A stretch of 64,000 nucleotides of DNA, from the NCBI RefSeq assembly GCF_012641395.1, contig NZ_JABAIH010000009.1, forward strand, positions 124,001 through 188,000, given 5' to 3'. The notes below the pieces were generated by a model. It saw only the letters and a program-made list of their open reading frames with translations. It did not search any database and was not told where the DNA came from. Shown piece by piece: positions 25,607-35,249 of this stretch. Numbering within the stretch: the first letter of the stretch is position 1; each line of letters opens with the position of its first letter. Made by a program: the position numbers and the translations under genes. This stretch comes from Rhizobium sp. P32RR-XVIII. Lineage in GTDB: Bacteria > Pseudomonadota > Alphaproteobacteria > Rhizobiales > Rhizobiaceae.

Positions 25607-25988
25607 CAGTCGGCCCCCAGGCGAATCTATTCGTCGCCCAGGCAGGGGAAGTTCGCGCCGCACCTGTCGCCCTCCGGCGCTTGCATCCTTTCGCAGCCCA
25701 CGGGCCATGCGGCGGCGAATTTCGCTCAAGCTCACACCAGCACCGAACGCCTTGACCAGCAATTTGCGTTGGTACGCGCCGTGCCGGGGCGCACACACGG
25801 CATGTCAGCTCGATTATCGAGACCTTGTGATTTTTTAGTCTCGGAGCTGCCTTCTCCACAAGCCGCGTTCGGCGCATGCGAAAATATTCCTCTATTGCCA
25901 TCGATTTGAATCGGCTCCTGAATCCCCAACGCGGCGCTCAGACTCAATATCTTCGCCTGATATACACGTTGACTCATTCGCGCTTTGA
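25607..25988. other. spacer between dinB and imuA
   Basis: An intergenic region between divergent repair genes. It is AT-richer near 25870-26000, ending in the SOS box of imuA. No gene recognised. Confidence 0.5.
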
Positions 25989-26003
25989 GAACAAATACAG
26001 AAC
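25989..26003 (+). promoter_or_regulatory. LexA/SOS box of the imuA-imuB-dnaE2 operon
   Basis: GAAC (25989-25992), seven bases, GAAC (26000-26003): the alphaproteobacterial LexA operator, 48 bases before the imuA start. Confidence 0.8.
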
Positions 26004-26050
26004 ATATTCCTATTCCTCAAGCAAGAAACGGGTCGACGTCCAAGGAGACC

Positions 26051-26809
26051 ATGACCTCAGCCGCGATCCAAACAACTCTCCTCGACGGTCTGCGCGAGCA
26101 GATCGCCCACCTGGAAAACGCCGGCCGGCGCGAGCGAAGCGTTCTGCCGTTCGGCGTTTCGCAGATTGACGCGCGGCTTCCGGGAGGCGGGCTGGCTTAC
26201 GGGGCGCTGCACGAGTGCGCGGGCGGCGGGGCGGGCACTGTCGATGGAGCGACGGCGGCTCTTTTTGCAGCCGGCATCGCCGCGCGCGCCAAGGGCAAGA
26301 TTGTCTGGTGCCTGACGCGCCCAGACCTGTTCTTCCCGGCGCTGGCGCAGGCGGGGCTCCATCCGGACCGCGTCGTCTTCGTCGAATCCGACAAAGAGGA
26401 GGACGTCCTTGCGAACATGGAGGAGGGCCTTTCCTACGGCGGGCTGGGAGCGGTGGTAGGCGAGGTCGTCCGGCTGCCGATGGCGGCGTCACGACGGCTG
26501 CAGCTCGCGGCCGAGAAGACCGGCACGATGGCACTCGCGGTGCGGCGCTGGCGACGGCAGACAGAGGCCAGCGACTTCGGCCAGCCTACCGCCTCGACCA
26601 CGCGCTGGAGGGTGAGCGTCATTCCGAGCGAGGAGCTGCCGGTCCCGGGGGTCGGGAGAGCGAGGTGGCTTCTGGAGCTGATGAGGGTGAAGGCGGGTGA
26701 GTGCGCCGAGTTCGAAGTAGGAGCCTGCAATGCCGAGGGTCGTATCGATATTTTTCCCCCAGCTGCCGACCGACAGGATCAGACGCACAGATCCCGATAT
26801 TCCGGCTGA
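26051..26809 (+). CDS. imuA: SOS mutagenesis protein ImuA
   Basis: A 252-residue ImuA protein (RecA/SulA-related fold), an accessory factor of the DnaE2 mutasome. Start ATG 26051 follows AAGGAG. Typical features are LPFGVSQIDARLPGGGLAYG, ALHECAGGGAGTVDGATAAL and the loop IVWCLTRPDLFFPALAQAGL. The C-terminus differs from the core because its last 80 bases overlap the start of imuB in another frame, which is normal for this operon. It is expressed from the SOS box at 25989. The operon order imuA-imuB-dnaE2 is classical. Confidence 0.92.
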   Translation: MTSAAIQTTLLDGLREQIAHLENAGRRERSVLPFGVSQIDARLPGGGLAYGALHECAGGGAGTVDGATAALFAAGIAARAKGKIVWCLTRPDLFFPALAQAGLHPDRVVFVESDKEEDVLANMEEGLSYGGLGAVVGEVVRLPMAASRRLQLAAEKTGTMALAVRRWRRQTEASDFGQPTASTTRWRVSVIPSEELPVPGVGRARWLLELMRVKAGECAEFEVGACNAEGRIDIFPPAADRQDQTHRSRYSG

Positions 26810-28241
26810 ACAGCCGATTGCCGTGATTTCGAAGAGCGGCTCGAAACGTTGGGTGTCGGCCGCCGATCCCGTAGCCAGGAAGGCGGGCGTCCATGTCGGC
26901 ATGCCGGCGGCAAAAGCGCAGGCGCTGTTCCAGGGGTTGCGAATGATCGACGCTGATCCGGCTGCCGATACTTCCGCCCTTGAGCGCATCACCTTGTGGG
27001 CGTTGAGCCAATATTCTCCGATCGTCGCCATGGACGCGCCGGACGGCATCGTCATGGACACGGAAGGCGCCGACCATCTGCAGGGTGGCGAACTTCCGAT
27101 GCTGACCGGGATCGCCAATCGGTTTCGCGCCCGGGGGCTGACGGTCCGCACTGCCGTTGCGGACACATGGGGCGCCGCCCACGCTTGCGCCCGGGCCATC
27201 AGCCGGGAGACTGTCGTCGTGCCGCGAGGAGAGACAGCTCGCGCGGTGGAGCTGCTCCCGATCTCGCTCTTGCGAGTTTCCGAGAAGACCGTCGGCGACC
27301 TGCGCACCCTGGGCTTCCGGACGATCGGCGAGCTGTCGGCGACGCCGCGCGCACCGTTGGCGCTCCGTTTTGGCCCGGACGTCGGAAGGCGCCTCGACCA
27401 GATGTTCGGCCGCCTGTGCGAACCCATAGATCCTATCAGAAGCGACGAGCTCATCGAGGTCAGCCGGTCGTTCGCCCAGCCCATCGGCGCGGCGGAGACG
27501 ATCAACAAGTATGTCGCCCGCCTCGTCGTCCAGTTGGTCGACGAGCTCCAGCGGAAGGGCCTCGGCGTTCGCCGCACCGACCTGATCGTCGAGAAGATGG
27601 ACGGCGCTCGCCAGGCGATCCCTGCCGGGACAGCAAAGCCGGCTCGAGATGTTGCCTGGCTGACTAAACTCTTCAAGGACAGGACCGAGAAGATCGAGCC
27701 CGGCTTCGGGATCGAAAAGCTCTCCCTTATCGCCGTCATGGCCGAGCCGCTCGCCGAGATCCAGAAGGCATCGGCGCTCGTCGAGGGCGAGGAGCAGGAC
27801 ATCACGCCGCTCATCGACATCTATAGCAACCGCGGGCAGCGCGTGTACCGGGTGGCACCGGTCGCGAGCGACGTACCTGAGCGCAGCGTGAAACGCATCG
27901 CCGCCGCCGCGCTGGAGGTCGCTGAGACGTGGGTGCACCACTGGCCGCGGCCGGTGCGGCTGCTCCACAGGCCCGACCAGATCGAAGCCATCGCCCTGCT
28001 TCCGGACCACCCGCCAGCGAGCATCACCTGGCGAGGCAGGCGACGCCGCGTCAAGCGCGCCGATGGGCCCGAGCGGGTCTTCGGCGAGTGGTGGCTCCGC
28101 GATAGCGAGCTCGACGCCGTCCGCGACTATTTCGTGATCGAGGACGATGGCGGCGAACGCTTCTGGATCTTTCGCTCCGGCGACGGCGTCGACCCGGAGA
28201 CGGGCTCTCAAAAATGGTTCATGCATGGGATCTTCGCATGA
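26730..28241 (+). CDS. imuB: ImuB, Y-family polymerase-like mutasome protein
   Basis: A 503-residue protein of the Y-family polymerase fold that has lost polymerase activity and serves as a hub binding DnaE2, ImuA and the beta clamp. The start RVVSIFFPQLPTDRIRR has no catalytic Asp-Glu set of the DinB type. The fingers/palm and little-finger regions are readable throughout (ITLWALSQYSPIVAMDAPDG, GLTVRTAVADTWGAAHACAR, VGRRLDQMFGRLCEPIDPIR). It overlaps imuA by 80 bases and dnaE2 by 4 bases, so translation is coupled. A beta-clamp motif was not assigned with certainty. Confidence 0.92.
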   Translation: MPRVVSIFFPQLPTDRIRRTDPDIPAEQPIAVISKSGSKRWVSAADPVARKAGVHVGMPAAKAQALFQGLRMIDADPAADTSALERITLWALSQYSPIVAMDAPDGIVMDTEGADHLQGGELPMLTGIANRFRARGLTVRTAVADTWGAAHACARAISRETVVVPRGETARAVELLPISLLRVSEKTVGDLRTLGFRTIGELSATPRAPLALRFGPDVGRRLDQMFGRLCEPIDPIRSDELIEVSRSFAQPIGAAETINKYVARLVVQLVDELQRKGLGVRRTDLIVEKMDGARQAIPAGTAKPARDVAWLTKLFKDRTEKIEPGFGIEKLSLIAVMAEPLAEIQKASALVEGEEQDITPLIDIYSNRGQRVYRVAPVASDVPERSVKRIAAAALEVAETWVHHWPRPVRLLHRPDQIEAIALLPDHPPASITWRGRRRRVKRADGPERVFGEWWLRDSELDAVRDYFVIEDDGGERFWIFRSGDGVDPETGSQKWFMHGIFA

Positions 28242-31200
28242 GATACGCCGAACTCCAGGTGACCACGCATTTCAGCTTCCTCAGAGGCGCGTCCTCGGCC
28301 GACGAACTGTTCGCAATTGCCAAGATGCTTGGAATACCCGCACTTGGGATCGTCGACCGCAATTCGCTCGCCGGCGTCGTGCGCGCGCTCGAAGCGTCAC
28401 GCGCCACCGGCGTCCGCCTTGTCGTCGGCTGCCGTTTGGATCTCCAGGACGGCATGTCAATCCTCGTCTATCCGACTGACAGGACGGCCTACTCGCGGCT
28501 GACCCGCCTGCTGACGCTCGGCAAGGGCAGGGGCGGTAAGGCGAACTCCATCCTGACCTTCGACGACGTCGCCTGCTATTCCGAAGGCCTGATCGGCGTC
28601 CTCGTACCCGATCTCCCAGACGACATATGCGGCGTTCAGCTCCGCAAGATGGCCGACATCTTCAAGGATAAGGCTTACCTCTCGCTTTGCCTCCGTCGTC
28701 GTCCAAACGATCAGCTTCGGCTCCACGAGCTCTCCAACATGGCGGCCCGCTTGAGGGTTCGCACGGTCGTGACGAACGACGTGCTGTTCCACGGGCCAGG
28801 CCGGCGCCAGCTGCAGGACGTCGTCACCTGCATCCGAAACAATATCACCATCGACGACATCGGCTTCGAGAGGGAAAGACACGCCGACCGCTATCTCAAG
28901 CCGCCGCACGAGATGGAAAGGCTGTTCCCCCGCTATCCGGAGGCGTTAGCCCGAACGATGGAGATCGTCCAGCGATGCAAGTTCTCCCTCGAGGAGCTGA
29001 CCTACCAGTATCCCGAGGAGGCGATCGTGAAGGGCAAGAGCGCGCAGGAGTCGCTCGAGCACTATGTCTGGGAATGTGTACCCGACCGCTATCCGGAAGG
29101 CCTACCGCCCAAGACTCTGAAGATCGTGCGCCACGAGCTCGACCTCATCCGCACAATGAGATACGCGCCTTATTTCCTGACAGTATTCTCGATCGTGCGC
29201 TTCGCCCGGTCGCAAGGCATCCTTTGCCAGGGGCGGGGATCGGCAGCAAACTCAGCGGTCTGCTACATCCTTGGCGTGACCAGCATAGATCCGGAGACAA
29301 ATGACCTGCTCTTCGAGCGCTTCGTCAGCCAGGAGCGCGACGAGCCACCGGACATCGACGTCGACTTCGAGCACGAGCGACGTGAGGAAGTCATCCAGTG
29401 GATCTACAAGACCTACGGCAAGGATAAGGCCGCGCTCTGCTCGACGGTCACGCGGTATAGGGCGCGCGGAGCGATCCGTGACGTCGGCAAGGCGCTTGGT
29501 CTTCCCGAAGATCTCACCAAGGCGCTGTCATCGGGCATGTGGTCGTGGTCCGAGGAGGTCAGTGACCGTAACATCCGGGAACTCAATCTCAACCCGGAGG
29601 ACCAGCGCCTTGTCCTGACGCTGAAGCTCGCGCAGCAGCTCATGGGCGCACCGCGGCACCTCGGACAGCACCCGGGAGGATTTGTCCTTACGCATGACCG
29701 CCTCGACGACCTTGTCCCGATTGAGCCGGCCAGCATGAAGGACCGCCAGGTGATCGAGTGGGACAAGGACGATGTCGAGGCGCTCCGCATGATGAAGGTC
29801 GACGTGCTGGCGCTCGGCATGCTCACCTGCATAGCGAAAGCCTTCGACCTCATCCGAGTCCATAAGGGGGACGATCTTGATCTTGCAAAAATCCGTCAGG
29901 AGGACAGCGCCACCTACGCGATGATCAGAAAGGCCGACACGCTCGGAACCTTCCAGATCGAGTCACGCGCCCAGATGGCCATGCTGCCGCGCATGAAGCC
30001 CCGGACCTTTTACGACCTCGTGATCCAGGTGGCGATCGTTCGCCCCGGCCCCATCCAGGGTGACATGGTCCACCCCTACCTGCGCCGCCGCGAAGGCAAG
30101 GAGAAGGTCGAGTATCCGACCCCGGAACTCGCGGCAGTCCTCGGCAAAACCTTGGGCGTCCCGCTGTTTCAGGAGTCCGCGATGAAGGTGGCGATGGTCT
30201 GCGCCGGATTCACCGGTGGCGAGGCCGACCAGCTCCGCAAGTCGATGGCGACGTTCAAGTTCACGGGCGGGGTCAGCCGTTTCAAGGACAAGCTGGTCTC
30301 CGGCATGATTACAAATGGATACTCCGCCGAGTTTGCCGAAAAGACGTTCTCTCAGCTTGAGGGATTCGGAAGCTATGGTTTTCCGGAGTCCCATGCGGCG
30401 TCATTTGCCTTGATTGCCTACGCGAGCAACTTCATCAAGTGCCATTATCCAGACGTCTTCTGTGCAGCCTTGCTGAACTCCCAGCCGATGGGCTTCTACG
30501 CGCCCGCCCAGATCGTCGGCGACGCGCGCAAACACGGTGTCGAGGTCCGTCCGGTTTGCGTCAACCACTCGCGATGGGATTGTACCCTCGAGCCGATCGA
30601 CGGCAGCGCGCGTCATGCTGTCCGGCTCGGTATGCGCATGGTGCGGGGTCTTGCCGCGGTCGACGCGGCTCGTATCGTCGCTGCCCGCATGGACGATCCA
30701 TTCGCGAGCGTCGACGACATGTGGCGACGGTCAGCGGTCCCGGCGGCCTCACTGGTCGAGCTCGCGGAAGCCGACGCCTTCCTGCCGTCGCTCAAGCTCC
30801 AACGCCGTGACGCCCTTTGGGCCATCAAGGCGCTCCGCGACGAACCCCTGCCTCTCTTCGCCGCCGCGGCCCAGCGCGAGGCGAGGGCGGTGGCCGAGCA
30901 GCGGGAGCCGACGGTGACGCTCCGCCAGATGACGGAAGGCCACAACGTCGTCGAAGACTACGGGCACACCGGGCTGACCCTCCGCGAGCACCCAATCGCC
31001 TTTCTTCGCAAGGACCTGAGCGAACGGCGGATCGTCACCTGTTTGGAGGCCATGAGCGCGCGCGACGGACGCTGGCTGATGACGGCTGGTCTCGTCCTCG
31101 TCCGGCAGAAGCCGGGCTCGGCAAAGGGGGTCATGTTCCTGACCATCGAAGACGAGACCGGTCCGGCCAACGTGGTCGTCTGGCCCAGTCTGTTCGAACG

Positions 31201-31498
31201 TCGTCGTCGCATCGTCCTAGGGTCTTCCATGATGGCGATCAACGGCCGCATTCAACGCGAGGGCGACGTCGTCCATCTCGTTGCCCAGCAACTCTTCGAC
31301 CTTTCCGGAGATCTTTCCGGGCTGGCGGACCGCGACGCGGCCTTCAAGCTGGCAACCGGCCGTGGAGACGAGTTCGCCCATGGCTCGCCGGGAAGTGCGG
31401 ACTCGCGAGACAAGGTGGCCGCCGCAAAGCCCAGGGATATCTTCATCCCGGATCTGCACATCGACACCCTCAAGGTGAAAGCGCGCAATTTCCATTGA
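28238..31498 (+). CDS. dnaE2: error-prone DNA polymerase DnaE2
   Basis: A 1086-residue C-family polymerase that carries out SOS mutagenesis with ImuA and ImuB. Start ATG 28238 overlaps the imuB stop (ATGA). It has an N-terminal PHP domain (ELQVTTHFSFLRGASSADEL), the polymerase palm with PPDIDVDFEHERREEVIQW at about 370, fingers (LGQHPGGFVLTHDRLDDLVP), a helix-hairpin-helix region, and the C-terminal OB fold ending DLHIDTLKVKARNF. The full length is preserved with no frameshift. A relic of a second dnaE2 lies at 19252-19493. Confidence 0.95.
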   Translation: MRYAELQVTTHFSFLRGASSADELFAIAKMLGIPALGIVDRNSLAGVVRALEASRATGVRLVVGCRLDLQDGMSILVYPTDRTAYSRLTRLLTLGKGRGGKANSILTFDDVACYSEGLIGVLVPDLPDDICGVQLRKMADIFKDKAYLSLCLRRRPNDQLRLHELSNMAARLRVRTVVTNDVLFHGPGRRQLQDVVTCIRNNITIDDIGFERERHADRYLKPPHEMERLFPRYPEALARTMEIVQRCKFSLEELTYQYPEEAIVKGKSAQESLEHYVWECVPDRYPEGLPPKTLKIVRHELDLIRTMRYAPYFLTVFSIVRFARSQGILCQGRGSAANSAVCYILGVTSIDPETNDLLFERFVSQERDEPPDIDVDFEHERREEVIQWIYKTYGKDKAALCSTVTRYRARGAIRDVGKALGLPEDLTKALSSGMWSWSEEVSDRNIRELNLNPEDQRLVLTLKLAQQLMGAPRHLGQHPGGFVLTHDRLDDLVPIEPASMKDRQVIEWDKDDVEALRMMKVDVLALGMLTCIAKAFDLIRVHKGDDLDLAKIRQEDSATYAMIRKADTLGTFQIESRAQMAMLPRMKPRTFYDLVIQVAIVRPGPIQGDMVHPYLRRREGKEKVEYPTPELAAVLGKTLGVPLFQESAMKVAMVCAGFTGGEADQLRKSMATFKFTGGVSRFKDKLVSGMITNGYSAEFAEKTFSQLEGFGSYGFPESHAASFALIAYASNFIKCHYPDVFCAALLNSQPMGFYAPAQIVGDARKHGVEVRPVCVNHSRWDCTLEPIDGSARHAVRLGMRMVRGLAAVDAARIVAARMDDPFASVDDMWRRSAVPAASLVELAEADAFLPSLKLQRRDALWAIKALRDEPLPLFAAAAQREARAVAEQREPTVTLRQMTEGHNVVEDYGHTGLTLREHPIAFLRKDLSERRIVTCLEAMSARDGRWLMTAGLVLVRQKPGSAKGVMFLTIEDETGPANVVVWPSLFERRRRIVLGSSMMAINGRIQREGDVVHLVAQQLFDLSGDLSGLADRDAAFKLATGRGDEFAHGSPGSADSRDKVAAAKPRDIFIPDLHIDTLKVKARNFH

Positions 31499-31525
31499 GG
31501 CTCTGATTTCTCCCAGGTCATTCGA

Positions 31526-31752
31526 AGGTTTTGGATTTTCTCGAAAACGAATGGCCGCTGCGCCACGGAGAACGGCATGAGCGAGCGGTGAAGGCCTGCT
31601 GCGGCGCCCTGAACGGGCTCATACAGGCCCTGGTCGCGCGCGACGCGTTCTTGGCTGCTTGCCTCAAAGCCGGCATGCCTACCGTCATTGCTCCGTTGAA
31701 ACCGAAGCTCGCTCTCCATCCGGTGCGGCTAGCACGATTAGCCGGTACCTGA
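31526..31752 (+). pseudogene. truncated DUF982 gene
   Basis: The frame reads KVLDFLENEWPLRHGERHER, then RDAFLAACLKAGMPTVIAP. It is close to the intact DUF982 protein at 41893-42195 (LDFLENEWPLRHGERYDRAI, REAFIAACLEAGMP). The first 35 residues are missing: the frame is closed by TGA 31504 and has no ATG. It is a relic lying between dnaE2 and ligD. Confidence 0.75.
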
Positions 31753-31837
31753 CGGATCAACGCCGGCGTCGCATCCGATGAGGCGAGGCTGACTTAAGCG
31801 CGCGTGCTCTCGGACCTGCCTTTTGGAATACCGTCAT

Positions 31838-31863
31838 GGAACTTCCGACCATCGGACGGCATT
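31838..31863 (+). promoter_or_regulatory. EcfG/RpoE2-type promoter of ligD
   Basis: GGAAC (31838-31842), a 19-base spacer, TT (31862-31863), 29 bases before the chosen ligD start. Rhizobial end-joining genes are known to include members of the general-stress regulon. Confidence 0.55.
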
Positions 31864-31892
31864 CCGTTATCGGAGTTGCTTCGGGGAAGACC

Positions 31893-34541
31893 ATGGCCAG
31901 TGACAAACTATCGACCTATCGGTCGAAGCGCGACTTTCAAAAGACGGCGGAACCCAGCGGCGAAACGGGGATCGCCCGCAGCAATCGCCGTCGCTTCGTA
32001 GTCCAGAAGCACGATGCGACCCGCTTCCACTACGATCTGCGCCTCGAACTCGACGGCGTCTTCAAATCCTGGGCGGTGACGAAAGGGCCGTCTCTCGATC
32101 CGCATGACAAGCGGCTGGCGGTTGAGGTCGAAGACCATCCTCTCGACTACGGCGACTTCGAAGGCACCATCCCGAAAGGACAGTATGGCGGCGGCACCGT
32201 GATGCTCTGGGATCGGGGATACTGGGAGCCGGAGGGTAAGAAGAGCCCGGAGCAGGCGCTGGCAAAAGGCGATTTCAAGTTCAGGCTGGAAGGCGAGCGG
32301 CTGCACGGCAGTTTCGTCCTGGTGCGCATGCGCAACGACCGCGAACGCGGCAAGCGGACGAACTGGCTGCTGATCAAGCACCATGATGAGTTTTCCGTCG
32401 AAGAAAACGGCGCAGCGGTCTTGGAGGACAACGACACCTCGGTTGCCTCGGGCCGACCCATGGATGTGATCGCCGCCGGCAAAGGCCGCAAGCCGAAGCC
32501 GTTCATGGTGCAAGGCGGCGACGTTCAGGCCGATGCCGTCTGGGACAGCAATCATGGGCTTGCCGCCGACGAGCGCAAGGAAGGTGCAACGGACGACCAG
32601 CTTCCGAAGAGCATGACGCCAGTCGATCTTCCGGACTTCATCGAACCCCAGCTCTGCCAGACGCTCGGGCGCCCGCCGGCCGGTAGCGGCTGGATCCACG
32701 AGATCAAGTTCGACGGCTACCGGATCCAGATGCGGGTGCTCGACGGCGACGCTACCCTCAAGACCCGCAAGGGCCTTGACTGGACCGCAAAGTATCCCGA
32801 GATCGCCGAGACCGCCTCCGCGCTGCCCGATGCCATTGTCGACGGCGAGATCTGTGCGCTCGACGAGAATGGTGCCCCAGATTTTGCGGCTCTGCAGGCG
32901 GCCCTGTCGGAGGGCAAGACCAAAGACCTGGTCTACTTCGCTTTCGATCTTCTCTTTGAAGGTGGTGAGGACTTGAGGTCTCTACCGCTTGTCGATCGCA
33001 AGGCGCGGCTTCAGAGCCTTTTTTCCGAGGCCGGCAACGATCCGCGCATCCGCTTCGTCGAACACTTCGAGACTGGCGGCGACGCGGTTCTTCGGTCTGC
33101 CTGTAAACTGTCCCTGGAAGGCATTGTCTCCAAGCAGGCGGATGCACCGTATCAGTCCGGCCGCACGGAAACCTGGGCCAAATCGAAATGCCGCGCTGGC
33201 CACGAGGTGGTGATCGGTGCCTACGCCAGGACCAACGGCAAGTTCCGATCCCTTCTGGTCGGCGTCTATCGCGGCGACCACTTCGTCTATGTCGGCCGCG
33301 TTGGGACTGGTTACGGCGCGCAGAAAGTGGAGACGCTGCTCCCGAAGCTCAAGACACTGGAGGCCCCGAAGTCGCCCTTCACCGGGTTAGGTGCACCGAA
33401 GAAGGCAGCGGATGTCACCTGGCTGAAGCCCGAGCTCGTGGCGGAGATCGAATTCGCGGGCTGGACGGCCGACGGTCTCGTCCGTCAAGCCGCGTTCAAG
33501 GGCCTGCGGGAAGACAAGCCGGCCAAGGAGGTCGAGATCGAGCGGCCGGCCAACCCTTCGAAAGCAGAAGTGCCCGAACCAGCGCCCGCTGCACCGATGG
33601 CGAAGCTGGCTCGGCGCAAGGGTGCGAAGGCCGAGGTTATGGGCGTGCTGATTTCCAATCCGGACAAGCCGCTCTGGCCGGGTGCCAACGATGGCGAACC
33701 CATCACCAAGGAAGAGCTCGCGCGGTATTACGAGGCCGTGGGGTCCTGGTTGATCAATCACATCAAGGGCCGCCCGTGCTCCATCATAAGGACGCCGGAT
33801 GGCATCGGCGGCGAGCAATTCTTCCAGCGCCACGCCATGCCCGGCACCTCGAACCTGCTCGAACTGGTCAAGGTCTTCGGCGACAAGAAGCCGTACCTGC
33901 AGATCGATCGCATCGAGGGTCTGGCGGCCATCGCGCAGATCGGCGGCGTGGAACTACACCCGTGGAACTGCGAGCGGAACACGCCTGAGGTGCCGGGCCG
34001 GCTAGTCTTCGACCTCGACCCTGGGCCGGACGTCCCGTTCTCCACAGTTGCTGCCGCCGCACGAGAGATGCGTGATCGCCTCGAGGAACTCGGCCTGATC
34101 AGTTTCTGCAAGACCACGGGCGGCAAGGGGCTTCACGTCGTCACACCGCTTGCGATCAACAAGCGCAAGCCGCTCTCGTGGGCTGGGGCGAAGGGCTTCG
34201 CGCATGACGTCTGCCAGCAGATGGCGCGCGACAACCCCGAGCTTTACCTGATCAAGATGACGAAGAGCCTCCGGAACAGGCGCATCTTCCTCGACTACCT
34301 GCGCAACGACCGCATGGCGACGGCGGTGGCGCCTCTGTCTCCGCGTGCCCGGCCGGGTGCCACGGTCTCGATGCCTCTGACGTGGGGCCAGGTGAAATCG
34401 GACCTCGACCCCAAACGCTTCACCATTCACACTGTGCCGGCGCTTTTATCGAAATCGTCCGCATGGGAAGACTATTGTGACGGACTACGGCCTTTGGATC
34501 AGGCCATCAAACGTCTCGGCAAAGTCGTCAAGGCTGCGTAA
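31893..34541 (+). CDS. ligD: multifunctional DNA ligase D of bacterial end-joining
   Basis: An 882-residue LigD in the order phosphoesterase, ligase, polymerase. The N-terminal phosphoesterase (about 35-190) has TRFHYDLRLELDGVFKSWAV and GGGTVMLWDRGYW. The ATP-dependent ligase (about 250-560) has the nucleotidyl-transfer motif EIKFDGYR with the Lys at about 271, and DGEICALDENGAPDF. The C-terminal primase-like polymerase (about 610-880) has LVFDLDPGPDVPFSTV and TTGGKGLHVVTPL. Start ATG 31893 was preferred to 31836 because of the upstream EcfG-type promoter and the usual N-terminus ASDKLSTYRSKRDFQ. It is convergent with two ku genes. LigD seals breaks held by Ku; here no ku gene is intact. Confidence 0.93.
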   Translation: MASDKLSTYRSKRDFQKTAEPSGETGIARSNRRRFVVQKHDATRFHYDLRLELDGVFKSWAVTKGPSLDPHDKRLAVEVEDHPLDYGDFEGTIPKGQYGGGTVMLWDRGYWEPEGKKSPEQALAKGDFKFRLEGERLHGSFVLVRMRNDRERGKRTNWLLIKHHDEFSVEENGAAVLEDNDTSVASGRPMDVIAAGKGRKPKPFMVQGGDVQADAVWDSNHGLAADERKEGATDDQLPKSMTPVDLPDFIEPQLCQTLGRPPAGSGWIHEIKFDGYRIQMRVLDGDATLKTRKGLDWTAKYPEIAETASALPDAIVDGEICALDENGAPDFAALQAALSEGKTKDLVYFAFDLLFEGGEDLRSLPLVDRKARLQSLFSEAGNDPRIRFVEHFETGGDAVLRSACKLSLEGIVSKQADAPYQSGRTETWAKSKCRAGHEVVIGAYARTNGKFRSLLVGVYRGDHFVYVGRVGTGYGAQKVETLLPKLKTLEAPKSPFTGLGAPKKAADVTWLKPELVAEIEFAGWTADGLVRQAAFKGLREDKPAKEVEIERPANPSKAEVPEPAPAAPMAKLARRKGAKAEVMGVLISNPDKPLWPGANDGEPITKEELARYYEAVGSWLINHIKGRPCSIIRTPDGIGGEQFFQRHAMPGTSNLLELVKVFGDKKPYLQIDRIEGLAAIAQIGGVELHPWNCERNTPEVPGRLVFDLDPGPDVPFSTVAAAAREMRDRLEELGLISFCKTTGGKGLHVVTPLAINKRKPLSWAGAKGFAHDVCQQMARDNPELYLIKMTKSLRNRRIFLDYLRNDRMATAVAPLSPRARPGATVSMPLTWGQVKSDLDPKRFTIHTVPALLSKSSAWEDYCDGLRPLDQAIKRLGKVVKAA

Positions 34542-34669
34542 GGTCATCGGGCCAGGCGTTGGAGCACGGATCGGCATTGAAGGAGGCAAAGTCTTCATTC
34601 CAGCGGAGGAGCGGAATGAGCCTTGGCCGAGACGGATCCGCCAGACAGGAAGATTATGGCCGCTTAGAC

Positions 34670-35236
34670 CTATGCGTCTTCGCGATCAGCTGCTGTAGAC
34701 AGAGGATAATCCGGCCGATCTTCTTTTGGCCACCGCAGCAGGATGTCCCGCTGGCCGTTGATGTCGCTCACGGTGTGTAGGTGACGATCTTCAATTGAAT
34801 TCCGGCGAGGTCGCGCGGTGTTCATCTCCTCGGCGGCCATCGCGTCGCGGATCACCGAGAAGGCTTCTTGGCCGACCGGGTCGTCAGGCGACAGATAATA
34901 CGGGGTGTCGAGCCAGATCCACTCGACGGTCCCGCGCGGCGCGAAGACCTCAATGTCGATCGTCTTGGTGCTTTCGAGCGCCACGTTCTCGAGTTCCTCG
35001 TCCTCGAGGAGGACGTACTCATTCTCGCCGCGCTGGTATCCTTTCACCTCGTCCTCGTTTTCGACCTCCTTGCCGGTGACTGAATCCACGTAGTGGCTGA
35101 CGACGCGATTCTGGGTTTCCCGGTTCAAGGTGTGGAAGCGGACCTTCTCGCTTTCGGTGGTCGCCGGCATCATCTGCACGGGGCAGGTAACGAGCGATAG
35201 CTTGAGGTATCCTTTCCAGTACGGACGGAGCGCCAT
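34670..35236 (-). pseudogene. Ku protein gene, 3' end lost
   Basis: Start 35236 gives ALRPYWKGYLKLSLVTCPVQ, then SEKVRFHTLNRETQNRVVSH, VDSVTGKEVENEDEVKGYQR, TIDIEVFAPRGTVEWIWLDT. These are the first 150 residues of a bacterial Ku, the DNA-end-binding partner of LigD. After SVIRDAMAAEEM the reading no longer resembles Ku, so the core's second half and the C-terminal tail are missing. A Ku of this length cannot form the normal ring. It follows the first ku gene on the same strand and is convergent with ligD. Confidence 0.8.
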
Positions 35237-35249
35237 GGGGGACCTCCGC

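Noticed and set aside
26489..28226. Two long minus-strand frames (443 and 535 codons) across imuB
   Set aside because: They are mirror-frame shadows of the high-GC imuB gene; their composition is Arg/Asp/Pro-rich and no ribosome site or family motif is present.
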